A stretch of DNA of 64,000 nucleotides from Flavobacteriaceae bacterium (GCA_030148025.1 JASBUG010000006.1:62001-126000); one strand, 5' to 3'; positions 15,782 through 25,633 are shown, counted from the first letter of the stretch. The notes: generated by a model not told the origin, from the sequence alone. Numbers and translations are program-made.

Positions 15782-17794
15782 TTAGTTCTTAAATTTCGAA
15801 ATTCCGTCTTTTAACCATGCATGATATTCATCTACATTTGGAGTATATGCCACAGGATTATTCAAATTCTCTTCATTATGATCCATTAAAACGTACATTG
15901 GTTGTGTATTGGCATTATATCTTGAAGCTTGTAAATCTCCCCACTTATCTCCATAGTCTTTCCAGTATTTTCCAGGTTTAAGAGTATATTCTCTTATTTC
16001 ATCCTCTGGTAATGGTTTAGGATCGTCTACATAAAGTGAAATTAAAACAACATCATTCTTTAATATTTCTAATACTTTTGGTTTTACCCAAACATTTTGT
16101 TCCATTTTTCGGCAGTTTACACATGTATAACCTGTAAAATCTATCATTACGGGTTTCCCAACTTGTTTGGCATAAGCCAAACCTTTATCATAGTCTTTAA
16201 AAGCCATGATATTATGAGGAGCCATTAAATGAGCTCCTTCTGGGATAGCTTCGACATGACCTCCAATACTTCCACCACTTCTTGTATAACCAACACCATA
16301 AGGTGACTCTGCATAATCGTGTGGAGGAGGGAACGCACTAATTAAATTAAGCGGTGCTCCCCATAAACCAGGAATCATATAAATAGTAAACGTTAATGTA
16401 ATTAATCCTAAACTTAATCTACCAACTGAAATGTGTGTTAACGGCGAGTCATGTGGTAACTGAATTTTTCCAAAAAGATAAAATGTCAACGTACCAAACA
16501 CTGCTATCCATACAGCTATAAAAACTTCTCGCTCAAACAAATGCAATTGCAATACGTAATCTGCATTTGATAAGAATTTGAAAGCTAAAGCTAGCTCTAA
16601 AAATCCTAATACTACTTTTACTGTATTTAACCATCCACCAGATTTAGGAAGTGAGTTCATCCAACCTGGGAAGGCTGCGAATAATGCAAATGGAATTGCA
16701 ATAGCTAATGAAAATCCTAGCATTCCAATTATTGGCGCAGTTCCTCCTTTAGAAGCTGCTTCAACTAAAAGCGTACCTACAATTGGCCCTGTACATGAAA
16801 ATGACACAATTGCCAACGCTAATGCCATAAAAAAGATACCTATCAAACCACTACGATTAGATTGAGCATCTACTTTATTAGCCCAAGATTGTGGTAAAGT
16901 AATTTCGAAAGCTCCTAAGAAGGATACTGCGAAAATGATTAATATCAAGAAGAATATAACATTAAACCAAGGGTTAGACGCTAAAGCATTTAATGCATCT
17001 GCCCCAAAAATAGCAGTTACAGCTGTTCCTAATAAAACATAAATTACAATAATAGATATTCCATAAAAAATAGCATTTCTAATACCTTGTGCTTTATTCT
17101 GGCTTTGCTTGGTAAAAAAGCTTACTGTTAGAGGAATCATTGGAAACACACATGGTGTCAATAATGCTGCAAATCCTGACAAAAATGCAATAAGAAAAAT
17201 TCCCCAAAGTCCTTTTTTAGATTCAGATGCACCTGAGTTATTTTTACTTTCTGATGCCTTCTCAGAACTTTCAGCGACATCAGTATTGGAAGAACTTTGG
17301 TTATTACCTATTTCAGAGGCATCAATTGCTACTGCTTCATCAATGTTAAAAGACAGCTCAACCTCTTGAGGCATTAAACATTTTTCATCATCACAAGTTT
17401 GAAACTCAACATAAGCAATGAGAATTCTTTCTTCTCCTAATACTTCTATTTGTTGTTTAAAATTAGCTACCCCACTAAATGTTTTAATTTCCATACCTCC
17501 ATCACCAAACAATTCAGTATATTTAACTTTACCCTTAGGTTCTGTGGTATTTCCTTTTATTTTAAAAGCACCATTAGCATCATCATAGGTAAATGTTGTT
17601 GCAATGGGCCCTCCTTCTGGAATAGTTTGTGAGTATAAATACCACCCATCATCCATAGTTGCTTTGACAACTAATTCGAATTCTGTATCAGAAATCTTGT
17701 TTACACTTGTCGACCATTTAACTGGTTCTAATATTTGAGCTGTTGTATAAAAACAACTAAAAAGTAGTGATAGAAGAACTATTATTTTGCGCAT
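15782..17794 (-). CDS. DsbD-type protein-disulfide reductase
   Basis: An inner-membrane protein of 670 aa that carries reducing power from cytoplasmic thioredoxin to the periplasm. Order: signal peptide; N-terminal DsbD-alpha domain (about 20-150) with the Cys pair in CDDEKCLMP; a Ser/Asn linker; eight-helix membrane domain (about 195-470) with Cys in [10 protein letters not shown] and [11 protein letters not shown]-terminal thioredoxin domain with CVNC near residue 557. All three redox pairs expected for DsbD are present. It lies 26 bp after a gene encoding a second copy of the N-terminal domain. Confidence 0.92.
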   Translation of the reverse strand: MRKIIVLLSLLFSCFYTTAQILEPVKWSTSVNKISDTEFELVVKATMDDGWYLYSQTIPEGGPIATTFTYDDANGAFKIKGNTTEPKGKVKYTELFGDGGMEIKTFSGVANFKQQIEVLGEERILIAYVEFQTCDDEKCLMPQEVELSFNIDEAVAIDASEIGNNQSSSNTDVAESSEKASESKNNSGASESKKGLWGIFLIAFLSGFAALLTPCVFPMIPLTVSFFTKQSQNKAQGIRNAIFYGISIIVIYVLLGTAVTAIFGADALNALASNPWFNVIFFLILIIFAVSFLGAFEITLPQSWANKVDAQSNRSGLIGIFFMALALAIVSFSCTGPIVGTLLVEAASKGGTAPIIGMLGFSLAIAIPFALFAAFPGWMNSLPKSGGWLNTVKVVLGFLELALAFKFLSNADYVLQLHLFEREVFIAVWIAVFGTLTFYLFGKIQLPHDSPLTHISVGRLSLGLITLTFTIYMIPGLWGAPLNLISAFPPPHDYAESPYGVGYTRSGGSIGGHVEAIPEGAHLMAPHNIMAFKDYDKGLAYAKQVGKPVMIDFTGYTCVNCRKMEQNVWVKPKVLEILKNDVVLISLYVDDPKPLPEDEIREYTLKPGKYWKDYGDKWGDLQASRYNANTQPMYVLMDHNEENLNNPVAYTPNVDEYHAWLKDGISKFKN

Positions 17795-17820
17795 AGGGAC
17801 ATCTTTATTGTGCTAAAATA

Positions 17821-18276
17821 CTATTTTACCTCAAATAGTAAATCTTCTTCTGTTGGAGGCAGACATCTTTTATCATCACAAACCATAAACTCTACCGAAG
17901 CTTTTACCTTAAAGGCTTCTTTAGTTTTTAGTTTAATTCTTTGTTTAAATGTTGCTTTATCACTAAAATATTTAATTCTCATATTAAAGATTGGGTCATC
18001 AACTGTTACGCCTTGACCTTCTTTTGTATTTCCTTTTTTAAGGTAATTGCCGTTACCTTCATATGAAAAACTGGTAGCAATTGGTCCTCCTTCAGGAACA
18101 TTTTGAGAGTATAAATGCCATCCAGAATCTATGGTTGCAATAGCGACCAACTCATATTCTGTATCAGAAATTTTATTGACGTTTGTTGACCATTTCACTG
18201 GTTCTAATATTTGAGCTGACACATTAATTACAGACACGAGCAAGACAGCTAATAAAATTATTCTTTTCATCATCAT
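17821..18276 (-). CDS. Free-standing DsbD N-terminal-domain protein
   Basis: A secreted or periplasmic 151-aa protein that is a paralogue of the first 150 residues of the downstream DsbD. Both share [31 protein letters not shown] and the Cys pair (here CDDKRCLPP). It has a signal peptide ending VSA. In DsbD this domain hands electrons to periplasmic partners; a separate copy could be an extra shuttle or serve a dedicated client. The similarity is also visible at DNA level around the starts, which suggests a tandem partial duplication. An in-frame ATG one codon later is an equal start. Confidence 0.88.
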   Translation of the reverse strand: MMMKRIILLAVLLVSVINVSAQILEPVKWSTNVNKISDTEYELVAIATIDSGWHLYSQNVPEGGPIATSFSYEGNGNYLKKGNTKEGQGVTVDDPIFNMRIKYFSDKATFKQRIKLKTKEAFKVKASVEFMVCDDKRCLPPTEEDLLFEVK

Positions 18277-18791
18277 TATATTATTAATTCATTTCAAAAA
18301 TAACGCATTAAAAGGAATGCGCTATTGATGAACTCTATTTTTTAACTTTATGTTATTATTTTTTTTGATTTGAATACAATTTCGTAAGATTTATAACCTT
18401 TTATTATTCTACCACAAGTCCACAAAAAGCATCCTGTATAAGTCCTTCTTAAACTTCTTTATTTTTAAAAAAAACACACGAAGAAATAATAATAGTTACT
18501 AAATATAAAATTATAGATTTCAATTAGAGTTTCTACCTCCTCCTTTTGAGTCGATGTATCAACTCATCGTATCAGAATTTAGATTTTTTTGGCATTAAAA
18601 ATTGTAAAGCATATAGCTAGAATATGCAAAACAAATATCTACAACTTTAAACTCAATAATTTACTTTTTGACTTACAAACAGCTAGCCATCTATTTTTAT
18701 TCGCATACTTTTAACAACAATCCTGTAAACTTTTGTATATTTTTCCGTCCTAATGCTAAGGCATTATACTAATCTTATAAAAATCAATTAC
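18277..18791. other. 515-bp intergenic region before the arsenosugar operon
   Basis: The region separates divergent genes and should hold promoters for both. On the plus strand TTTG at 18667-18670 is followed by 21 bp and TATTTTTA (18692-18699), an imperfect -33/-7 pair. A short inverted repeat gcatat-N7-atatgc lies at 18609-18627. I see no coding frame, no known riboswitch fold and no clear regulator operator. Confidence 0.4.
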
Positions 18792-19127
18792 ATGTCTAAA
18801 ACATATTATGATCCTGCTGATCTTAGAAAATTTGGGAACATTACAGAATGGAGTGAAGAACTAGGAAAAAAATTCTTTGATTACTACGGAAAAGTATTTG
18901 AAGAAGGAGCGCTTTCTGCAAGAGAAAAATCCCTAATTGCCCTTGCTGTATCTCATGTTGTAAAATGCCCATATTGTATTGACGCTTACACAAAAGATGG
19001 TTTACAACGCGGTATTACAAAAGAAGAAATGATGGAAGCAGTGCATGCAGGCGCAGCAATAGAAAGTGGAGCAACACTTGTACATGGTGTTCAAATGATG
19101 AATAAGTACAACAAATTATCAATGTAA
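18792..19127 (+). CDS. Arsenosugar-associated peroxidase-like (CMD/AhpD) protein
   Basis: A 111-aa cytoplasmic protein of the carboxymuconolactone decarboxylase/AhpD fold, of the type found next to ArsS (TIGR04169-like). It has the redox pair CPYC at residues 59-62, followed by IDAYTKDGLQ and the helix EEMMEAVHAGAAIESGATLVHG. AhpD-like CxxC proteins act as small thiol peroxidases or reductases. I chose the ATG at 18792 (MSKTYYDPADL); an upstream in-frame ATG at 18753 adds residues unlike the family. The arsS gene begins a few bases after its stop. Confidence 0.88.
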   Translation: MSKTYYDPADLRKFGNITEWSEELGKKFFDYYGKVFEEGALSAREKSLIALAVSHVVKCPYCIDAYTKDGLQRGITKEEMMEAVHAGAAIESGATLVHGVQMMNKYNKLSM

Positions 19128-19130
19128 TTA

Positions 19131-20186
19131 ATGGCAACAAGCTCACTAAAAAAAAGAGAGAACGAATTAGCTAATTCTAATAGACAATTAGAAATCCTAT
19201 CTAATGGCATTTTTAAAAATGGCGAACTCCCAACCTTTAAAGATAAAATTGCAGAGATAGGTCAGTTTCCGTTGAAACCCAAAAAACTCGAGATCTTACA
19301 GATCAATGTTGGTTATATGTGCAATCAGGTTTGTGAACACTGCCATGTTGATGCTGGTCCTGATAGGAAGGAAATTATGACTAGAGACACTATGCAGCAA
19401 TGTTTGGAAGTCATTAAAACAACAGGAGCACATACTCTAGATCTTACAGGAGGTGCGCCAGAGATGAATCCAAATTTTAGATGGTTTGTGGAAGAAGCTG
19501 CAAAAGTTGGTGTTAAAGATTTTATTGTTCGCTCCAACCTCACCATAATTCGAGCTAATAAAAAGTATTACGATTTACCTGAATTCTTTAAAAAATACAA
19601 TATTCATGTAGTATCATCTATGCCTCACTGGACACGTGGAAAAACTGATAAGCAACGTGGTGAAGGTGTGTTTAACAAATCTATTGAAGCGCTAAAAATG
19701 TTGAACGATGTTGGTTATGGAATGCCAAATAGCAACTTAAAACTTGATTTGGTTTATAATCCATCAGGAGCATTTTTACCTAGTGATCAAGCGGCTATGG
19801 AAACCGATTTTAAAAAAGCGCTTTTAGAGGATTTCAACATTCAGTTTCATAATCTCTTTGCAATTACTAACCTTCCTATTTCTAGGTTTTTAGATTATTT
19901 AATTGCCTCAGACAACTATGAAGATTATATGTATGCTTTAGTAGAGGCTTATAACCCAGCTGCAGTGGCAAATGTTATGTGTACAAATACCATTTCAATA
20001 AGTTGGGATGGTTGGCTATACGATTGTGATTTTAATCAAATGCTCGATCTAAAAGTAGCCTCTAAAATCAAGCATATAAGTGAGTATAACGAAGAATTGC
20101 TTCAAAACAGAAACATTATTATTTCTCAACATTGTTATGGCTGTACAGCTGGTGCAGGTAGTAGTTGTCAAGGAACTGTAGCTTAA
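19131..20186 (+). CDS. arsS: Arsenosugar biosynthesis radical SAM protein ArsS
   Basis: A 351-aa radical SAM enzyme. The [4Fe-4S] motif CNQVCEHC gives Cys 64, 68 and 71, and TGGAPEMNP is the SAM-binding GGxP-like block. The C-terminus has CYGCTAGAGSSC (Cys 335, 338, 346), the Cys-rich end of this family (TIGR04167). In known systems ArsS joins a 5'-deoxyadenosyl group to dimethylarsenite to give a dimethylarsinoyl-deoxyadenosine, the committed step to arsenosugars. Some relatives carry selenocysteine in the C-terminus; here only Cys codons are used. It is the second gene of a tight operon that includes arsM. Confidence 0.93.
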   Translation: MATSSLKKRENELANSNRQLEILSNGIFKNGELPTFKDKIAEIGQFPLKPKKLEILQINVGYMCNQVCEHCHVDAGPDRKEIMTRDTMQQCLEVIKTTGAHTLDLTGGAPEMNPNFRWFVEEAAKVGVKDFIVRSNLTIIRANKKYYDLPEFFKKYNIHVVSSMPHWTRGKTDKQRGEGVFNKSIEALKMLNDVGYGMPNSNLKLDLVYNPSGAFLPSDQAAMETDFKKALLEDFNIQFHNLFAITNLPISRFLDYLIASDNYEDYMYALVEAYNPAAVANVMCTNTISISWDGWLYDCDFNQMLDLKVASKIKHISEYNEELLQNRNIIISQHCYGCTAGAGSSCQGTVA

Positions 20187-20190
20187 ATTT

Positions 20191-20790
20191 ATGCAAAAAA
20201 CACTACTCATAGTTTTTGTCAAGAACATCAAGCTTGGCAAAGTAAAAACGCGACTCGCTAAAACTGTTGGTAACGAGAATGCTTTCACCATTTATAAAGC
20301 CCTTGTTGAAACCACCGAAAAAGCTACAAATGCCTTGCAAATTGACAAGCATATTTACTTTTCGGATATGGTGATTGACACCAAATGGCCTAATCATTAT
20401 AAAACGACTCAAAATGGCAATGATCTAGGCGAACGAATGCTAAATGCATTTAAAAATGGATTCGAAAAAGGCTATGAGCAAATTGTGCTCATTGGTTCAG
20501 ATTTACCTGAAATTTCAGCATCAATAATTGAAGAAGCATTTCATAAATTAAATCAGAAAGAAGTCGTTTTTGGTCCAGCCGAAGATGGCGGTTACTACCT
20601 CATCGGGCTATCTAAATTACACTCTTCTATATTTGAAAATAAGCCTTGGAGCACCAATAGCTTATTAAATATTACCTTAGAGGAATTGAAACAGAATAAC
20701 ATTGATGTTTCCTTAATACAAACTTTAAATGATATTGATACTTTTGAAGATCTAAAACAATATCCCGAATTTTTAAAACTCATTTCTTAA
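20191..20790 (+). CDS. TIGR04282-type arsenosugar glycosyltransferase/nucleotidyltransferase-like protein
   Basis: A 199-aa GT-A-fold protein of the CofC/GT2-like type found in arsenosugar operons. It starts KTLLIVFVKNIKLGKVKTRLA (the nucleotide-binding N-terminus). Later it has LGERMLNAF, IVLIGSDLPEIS with the DxD-like Asp, and FGPAEDGGYYLIGL. The likely role is to transfer or activate a sugar or polyol group during assembly, but the donor is not known. It sits 4 bp after arsS and 1 bp before the phosphorylase gene. Confidence 0.85.
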   Translation: MQKTLLIVFVKNIKLGKVKTRLAKTVGNENAFTIYKALVETTEKATNALQIDKHIYFSDMVIDTKWPNHYKTTQNGNDLGERMLNAFKNGFEKGYEQIVLIGSDLPEISASIIEEAFHKLNQKEVVFGPAEDGGYYLIGLSKLHSSIFENKPWSTNSLLNITLEELKQNNIDVSLIQTLNDIDTFEDLKQYPEFLKLIS

Positions 20791-20791
20791 T

Positions 20792-21604
20792 ATGATAAAA
20801 TACATAGAAGAAACTACCGAATATTTACAAGAAAAAGGATTTGACAATCCTGAAATAGGAATCATTTTAGGCACAGGCTTAGGTCAGCTTTTAAATGAAA
20901 TAGAAATTATAAAAGAGGTTAGTTATAACCACATTCCAAACTTTCCAACTGCTACAGTTGAATTTCATAAAGGAAAATTAATCTACGGATCATTAGAAGG
21001 CAAGAAAGTAATTGTAATGCAAGGCCGCTTTCATGTTTATGAAGGTTATTCACTTCAGGATGTAACCTATCCTGTTCGCATTATGGAAAAACTAGGAATT
21101 AAAACCTTATTAGTTTCTAATGCTTCGGGCGCTATTAATACAAACTTCAAAAAAGGAGAACTGATGTTAATTGATGATCATATTAATTTACAAGGAAGCT
21201 CACCACTAGCCTTTAAAGGCGTAGAAAAATTAGGGGAACGTTTTGTTGACATGAGCGCTCCATATAATCCTCAAATAAACGAAGCATTTAAAAAAATTGC
21301 ACAAGCAAATAACATTACCCTTCATGAAGGTGTATATGCTAGTGTGGTTGGCCCTCAATTAGAAACACGAGCAGAGTATAGAATGCTTAAAACGATTGGT
21401 GCTGATGCTGTGGGTATGAGTACTGTTCCTGAAGTTATTGTAGCTAATCATTTAAAATTAAAAGTAGCAGCTGTGTCAGTTTTGACAGATGAGTGCGACC
21501 CAGATAATCTAAAACCTGTGAACATTGCCGAAATTATTGAAATGGCAACTAAAGCAGAACCAAATATGATCACACTTTTTAAAGAAATTATAAAGAATTT
21601 GTAA
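20792..21604 (+). CDS. Purine nucleoside phosphorylase
   Basis: A 270-aa PNP of the trimeric type, which splits purine nucleosides with phosphate. Seen are GIILGTGLGQL (phosphate loop), GRFHVYEGY, LLVSNASGAIN, and the base-binding end SVVGPQLETRAEYRML with GADAVGMSTVPEV. In this operon a natural substrate would be the adenosyl arsenical made by ArsS: removing adenine would leave an arsenic-bearing ribose phosphate for the glycosyltransferases. This role is inferred from position. Confidence 0.92.
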   Translation: MIKYIEETTEYLQEKGFDNPEIGIILGTGLGQLLNEIEIIKEVSYNHIPNFPTATVEFHKGKLIYGSLEGKKVIVMQGRFHVYEGYSLQDVTYPVRIMEKLGIKTLLVSNASGAINTNFKKGELMLIDDHINLQGSSPLAFKGVEKLGERFVDMSAPYNPQINEAFKKIAQANNITLHEGVYASVVGPQLETRAEYRMLKTIGADAVGMSTVPEVIVANHLKLKVAAVSVLTDECDPDNLKPVNIAEIIEMATKAEPNMITLFKEIIKNL

Positions 21605-21607
21605 ACT

Positions 21608-22576
21608 ATGAGCTATTTAGAAACTACGAAAGATGTCTATAAAGAAGCAGCATTAACTCCAGATGTAGGCTTATGTTGTACAACCAATCCTATTTGGGAA
21701 TTACCTGGATTGAAAATACCAAAGATCATGCAAGAAATGAATTATGGTTGTGGTAGTACTGTACATGCTCGTGATTTAACCAATAATCCTAAAATGCTTT
21801 ATGTAGGCGTTGGTGGCGGTATGGAACTATTACAATTTGCTTATTTCAACCGACAAAAAGGTGGTGTTATAGGTGTTGATGTGGTTGACGAAATGTTAGA
21901 AGCATCACGTAAAAATTTCATAGAAGCTGAAGCGCAAAACCCATGGTTTAAAAGTGATTTTGTAGAATTAAAAAAAGGCGATGCGCTTAACCTTCCAGTA
22001 GAAGACAACAGTATAGATGTGGCTGCTCAAAACTGTTTGTTTAATATTTTCAAGGCAGAAGAATTAAAGAAAGCTATTGATGAAATGTATCGTGTCTTGA
22101 AGCCTCATGGTCGTTTAGTCATGAGTGACCCTACTTGTGAACAACCAATGAATGATAATTTGCGTAATGATGAACGTTTGCGTGCTTTATGTTTAAGCGG
22201 AAGCTTACCAATTAAGGAGTATGTGAAAATGCTGACGGATGCTGGTTTTGGTACTATAGAAATTAGAGCTAGAAAACCCTATAGAATATTAGACCCAAAG
22301 CACTATGACACTGAAGAGTTAATTTACATAGAATCTATTGAGGTCGCAGCAATAAAAGACCCAATGCCTGCAGATGGTCCATGTGTGTTTACTGGAAAAG
22401 CCGCTATTTATTTTGGTGAAGACGATTACGTTGATGACAATGCTGGTCATATTTTACTAAAAAATCAGCCTTTAGCCATTTGTGATAAAACTGCTGGAGC
22501 ACTAGCAGCACTAAATAGAGATGATATTTTTATTAGCGAATCTACCTATCATTATGATGGTGGAGGCTGCTGTTAG
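21608..22576 (+). CDS. arsM: Arsenite methyltransferase ArsM (arsenosugar type)
   Basis: A 322-aa SAM-dependent methyltransferase that methylates arsenite, supplying the dimethyl arsenical used by ArsS. The Rossmann motif VGVGGGMELLQF is near residue 60, and SDPTCEQPM is a later substrate-side block. Cys residues likely to hold As(III) are Cys23-Cys24 (GLCCTTN), Cys48 (NYGCGS), a Cys in DPTCE, and the terminal GGGCC (321-322). The C-terminal Cys pair and extended domain are typical of arsenosugar-operon ArsM proteins. It starts 3 bp after the phosphorylase stop. Confidence 0.92.
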   Translation: MSYLETTKDVYKEAALTPDVGLCCTTNPIWELPGLKIPKIMQEMNYGCGSTVHARDLTNNPKMLYVGVGGGMELLQFAYFNRQKGGVIGVDVVDEMLEASRKNFIEAEAQNPWFKSDFVELKKGDALNLPVEDNSIDVAAQNCLFNIFKAEELKKAIDEMYRVLKPHGRLVMSDPTCEQPMNDNLRNDERLRALCLSGSLPIKEYVKMLTDAGFGTIEIRARKPYRILDPKHYDTEELIYIESIEVAAIKDPMPADGPCVFTGKAAIYFGEDDYVDDNAGHILLKNQPLAICDKTAGALAALNRDDIFISESTYHYDGGGCC

Positions 22577-22639
22577 ATAAGATAATCCTTATAAAATAAG
22601 TAAGTTTTTGTAATTTTAACTCATAACTTTTTGAGCTAA

Positions 22640-24166
22640 ATGAAAAACTTACTTATTTCTTTTTTATGCTTTGCTTTTTCTAGTGTAATGTATAGTCAGC
22701 AAGCAAACTTCTCTAAAGGCGATATTATAAAAGATCGCCAGTTTTTAATTGATAAAAATGAAATTTCTACAATTGACGATAATGGTAATTTTATTTCTAT
22801 TAGACCACACCGTATCAATGGCACATTAAGAAACTATTATATAGAGTTTTTTGATGAGCTTAACTTTGATTCTAGAGTAAAAGTTGAAACTGAGAATAAA
22901 ACCGAAATTTTAAAAGTTTTTATTCGCAAAAACAAAGTCCATGTTTTAATAAAAGAACTTGCAAAGAAAGAAGTGTCGTTACGTTTTGACCTCATTGACC
23001 TCAACACTAGAGAGGTTTTAAGGAAAAAGCTTATCAACATTAACAAAAAAGAAAATCCAGAAGCCTATAAATCTTTAAAAAACGATGCTAATGTTTATCT
23101 AGATATATCTAATAACTTCCTGATTTCTTTCCCCTTGGTTGAAGATAAAAAACTGGCAACTCAAGTATACCTCTTTAACAAGAACTTCAATAAAACCTTA
23201 GAACGCAAGATCTATCCCAAAAGTGATATTCCTGCAAAAAGAATCACTTTTTTAAATAGTTTTATCCATAACAACTTGACATTTCTTCTTTTCAATTACA
23301 AAGATGAATCTGATAAAAAATTCTATCAATTAATAAAAATTAATGACAACGATGCTAATAATGAATTAATTATTCCAGTAGAGCATGACTTTTACGAGAT
23401 CGTAAATTCTTCTATAGACAACAATAATTTTATTATTAGCGGCTTGGTATCTGAAAAACGAAAAGGGAGTTATAAAGGATTCTCCTATTATAAATTTGAT
23501 TTGGTGAATTTTCAGTTATTAGAGCAAAAGTATTCTCCGTTTATGTCTGATGACATATCAAAATATTTTTTAGGCTTTTTTAAATCTAATAGAGACATCG
23601 ATATTCGAGATATTTTTGTTGATACTTCTGGAAACACTTATTTGGTAGGTCAATTCTATAAACTGCGTAAGCAAGCGGCGCCAATAGGATTCCCTGTAGC
23701 AGCTTTCTCATTAGGTGCAGGTACCGTTTTTATAACTTACAATCCTATACATTATAAATATAAAGTTTACGACGATATTATGATTGCTAAAATAGATACA
23801 AAAGGCAAACTTATTTGGGAGAAGCTACTTGAGTTAAAAGAAACTAAAAAAATAAAGTCTACCTCGCTTAAACGTGACTCTTCCTATTTTACATTCTTTA
23901 AGAACGATCAAATACATATTTTAATGAATGGTTATATAAATATGGACAAAGACAGGCTCGTTGTAAAACAAGATAAAAGACTTAATAAAACCAGTTTTTA
24001 CGATATTTTAATAGATCAAGAAGGTAAAATTACACCAACTGTTTTACTATCAAACTTTGATTCAGATATAATTTTCAAAGCCGATAAGGCTACCATTACT
24101 AATAAGAATATCTTTATCCTAGGTCAAGGAAATATTAAAAAGCAACTAATTAAAATTAATCTGTAA
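22640..24166 (+). CDS. Secreted protein of unknown function in the arsenosugar region
   Basis: A 508-aa protein with a Sec signal peptide (cleavage after SSVMYSQ, about residue 19). The rest is beta-rich with repeated blocks of the form DxxNNFIISGLVSEKR, VDTSGNTYLVGQFY and ATITNKNIFILGQG, like a propeller-type fold. No catalytic motif was recognised. A membrane-like segment APIGFPVAAFSLGAGTVFI lies near residue 355. It follows arsM by 63 bp and precedes the DUF547 gene, so it may be co-expressed, but a link to arsenosugars is not shown. Confidence 0.7.
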   Translation: MKNLLISFLCFAFSSVMYSQQANFSKGDIIKDRQFLIDKNEISTIDDNGNFISIRPHRINGTLRNYYIEFFDELNFDSRVKVETENKTEILKVFIRKNKVHVLIKELAKKEVSLRFDLIDLNTREVLRKKLININKKENPEAYKSLKNDANVYLDISNNFLISFPLVEDKKLATQVYLFNKNFNKTLERKIYPKSDIPAKRITFLNSFIHNNLTFLLFNYKDESDKKFYQLIKINDNDANNELIIPVEHDFYEIVNSSIDNNNFIISGLVSEKRKGSYKGFSYYKFDLVNFQLLEQKYSPFMSDDISKYFLGFFKSNRDIDIRDIFVDTSGNTYLVGQFYKLRKQAAPIGFPVAAFSLGAGTVFITYNPIHYKYKVYDDIMIAKIDTKGKLIWEKLLELKETKKIKSTSLKRDSSYFTFFKNDQIHILMNGYINMDKDRLVVKQDKRLNKTSFYDILIDQEGKITPTVLLSNFDSDIIFKADKATITNKNIFILGQGNIKKQLIKINL

Positions 24167-24255
24167 ATAATCTATTTACAATAACTGTTTTTTGTAAGTA
24201 TTAGTTAAAATTTCTGTCTAATGAATCAAATTATTTATTTATAAAAAAAGATATT

Positions 24256-24951
24256 TTGAAGACACTTTTAATTTCTCTGCTAATAGTTTTGAGTTACACT
24301 ATAAATACCCAAACTAATAGCCATTTAAAATGGGATGAATTATTACAAAAACATGTAAGCTCAAAAGGCAATGTAAATTATCAAGGTTTTAAAACAGATG
24401 AAAAACTGCTAGACAACTATCTTGAATTCCTTTCAGAAAACAGTCCTAAAGAAAACAGTAGTAAGTCTCAAAAACTAGCCTATTGGATTAATGCGTATAA
24501 TGCTTTTACAGTGAAATTGATTATTAACAATTATCCTATTAAAAGCATTAAAGACATCAAGCAACCTTGGGATAAAAAATTCATTACTATCGGCAATGAA
24601 AAACTATCCTTAAATCATATAGAGCATGAAATTCTTCGAAAAATGAATGAACCTCGAATTCATTTTGCTATTAATTGCGCCTCTATTTCCTGTCCTAAAT
24701 TATTAAACAAAGCTTATACAGCATCGCATTTAGAAACTCAATTAAATACGGTTACAACCAACTTTATTCAATCTGACGAGAATAATATTTCTGAGAAAAA
24801 AATAGAAATATCAAAACTGTTTAGTTGGTTTAAAAGTGACTTTAAACAAGATGGCACCTTGATCGACTTTTTAAATAACTACACCAAAGTTACCATTCAT
24901 AAAAAGGCAAAAGTTAAGTTTAAAGACTATAACTGGAATTTGAATGAATAG
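24256..24951 (+). CDS. DUF547 domain protein, secreted
   Basis: A 231-aa protein starting at a TTG codon (24256), with a signal peptide and a DUF547 domain: KLAYWINAYNAFTVKLI, then RIHFAINCASISCPKL, the two hallmark blocks with conserved Cys. DUF547 is related to transglutaminase/NlpC-like folds, but its reaction is not established. DUF547 genes are regular members of arsenosugar clusters. Its stop overlaps the next gene start by 8 bp, indicating coupled translation. Confidence 0.85.
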   Translation: MKTLLISLLIVLSYTINTQTNSHLKWDELLQKHVSSKGNVNYQGFKTDEKLLDNYLEFLSENSPKENSSKSQKLAYWINAYNAFTVKLIINNYPIKSIKDIKQPWDKKFITIGNEKLSLNHIEHEILRKMNEPRIHFAINCASISCPKLLNKAYTASHLETQLNTVTTNFIQSDENNISEKKIEISKLFSWFKSDFKQDGTLIDFLNNYTKVTIHKKAKVKFKDYNWNLNE

Positions 24952-25633
24952 TATTTCTGTTATTATTCCCACTTATAATGAAGAGGCTATAATTTCTCAT
25001 TTACTATGGCATTTAAAAACGCAGAGTACAACAAGCATTATTAAAGAAATTATTGTTGTAGATGGCGGAAGTAACGATCGTACTATTGCTCTTGCAAAGG
25101 AAGCTGGAGCCATGGTATTTACTTCAGAAAAAGGGCGTGCCAAACAAATGAATTTTGGAGCCAGTAAAGCGACTGGCTCTATTCTCTATTTTTTACACGC
25201 AGATTGTTTACCGCCAAATGCTTTTGACAGACTAATTTATCATGAAGTAGAAAATGGGAATACTGCGGGTTGCTTTAAAATGCGATTTAATAGCAACCAT
25301 TGGTGGCTAAAATTAGCAGGGTGGTTAACACAGTTTAATTGGAGAGCATGCCGTGGAGGAGACCAAAGTTTGTTTATTACAAAAAAACTGTTTAACACAT
25401 TAAATGGCTATGACGAAAAATTTTCAGTCTATGAAGATATCGACCTTATTAACAAACTATACAAGACCAATCAGTTTACAATTATTCAAAACTGGCTAAC
25501 AACTTCAGACAGGCGTTATCAAACAAATGGAATTTGGAAATTGCAGTATCATTTCTGGGCCATTTATATAAAAAAATGGTTTGGCGCTTCAGCTGAAGAA
25601 TTACATCAGTATTATTTAAAACATATTGTTTAA
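24944..25633 (+). CDS. TIGR04283-type arsenosugar glycosyltransferase
   Basis: A 229-aa GT2-family glycosyltransferase. It shows SVIIPTYNEEAIISHLL, IIVVDGGSNDRT, the DxD-like block FLHADCLPP near residue 90, and YEDIDLINKLY as the acceptor-side ED motif. This subgroup is associated with arsenosugar operons, together with the TIGR04282 type found upstream. It ends the operon. Its stop overlaps that of the convergent outer-membrane protein gene by 4 bp (TTAA). Confidence 0.88.
   Translation: MNSISVIIPTYNEEAIISHLLWHLKTQSTTSIIKEIIVVDGGSNDRTIALAKEAGAMVFTSEKGRAKQMNFGASKATGSILYFLHADCLPPNAFDRLIYHEVENGNTAGCFKMRFNSNHWWLKLAGWLTQFNWRACRGGDQSLFITKKLFNTLNGYDEKFSVYEDIDLINKLYKTNQFTIIQNWLTTSDRRYQTNGIWKLQYHFWAIYIKKWFGASAEELHQYYLKHIV

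Noticed and set aside
16578..16865. Open frame on the plus strand inside the DsbD gene
   Set aside because: It is antisense to well-conserved membrane-domain codons and lacks any recognisable feature.
18609..18627. Short inverted repeat before the arsenosugar operon as an ArsR operator
   Set aside because: The arms are only 6 bp, no ArsR gene is in the window, and the sequence does not resemble known operators that I can recall.
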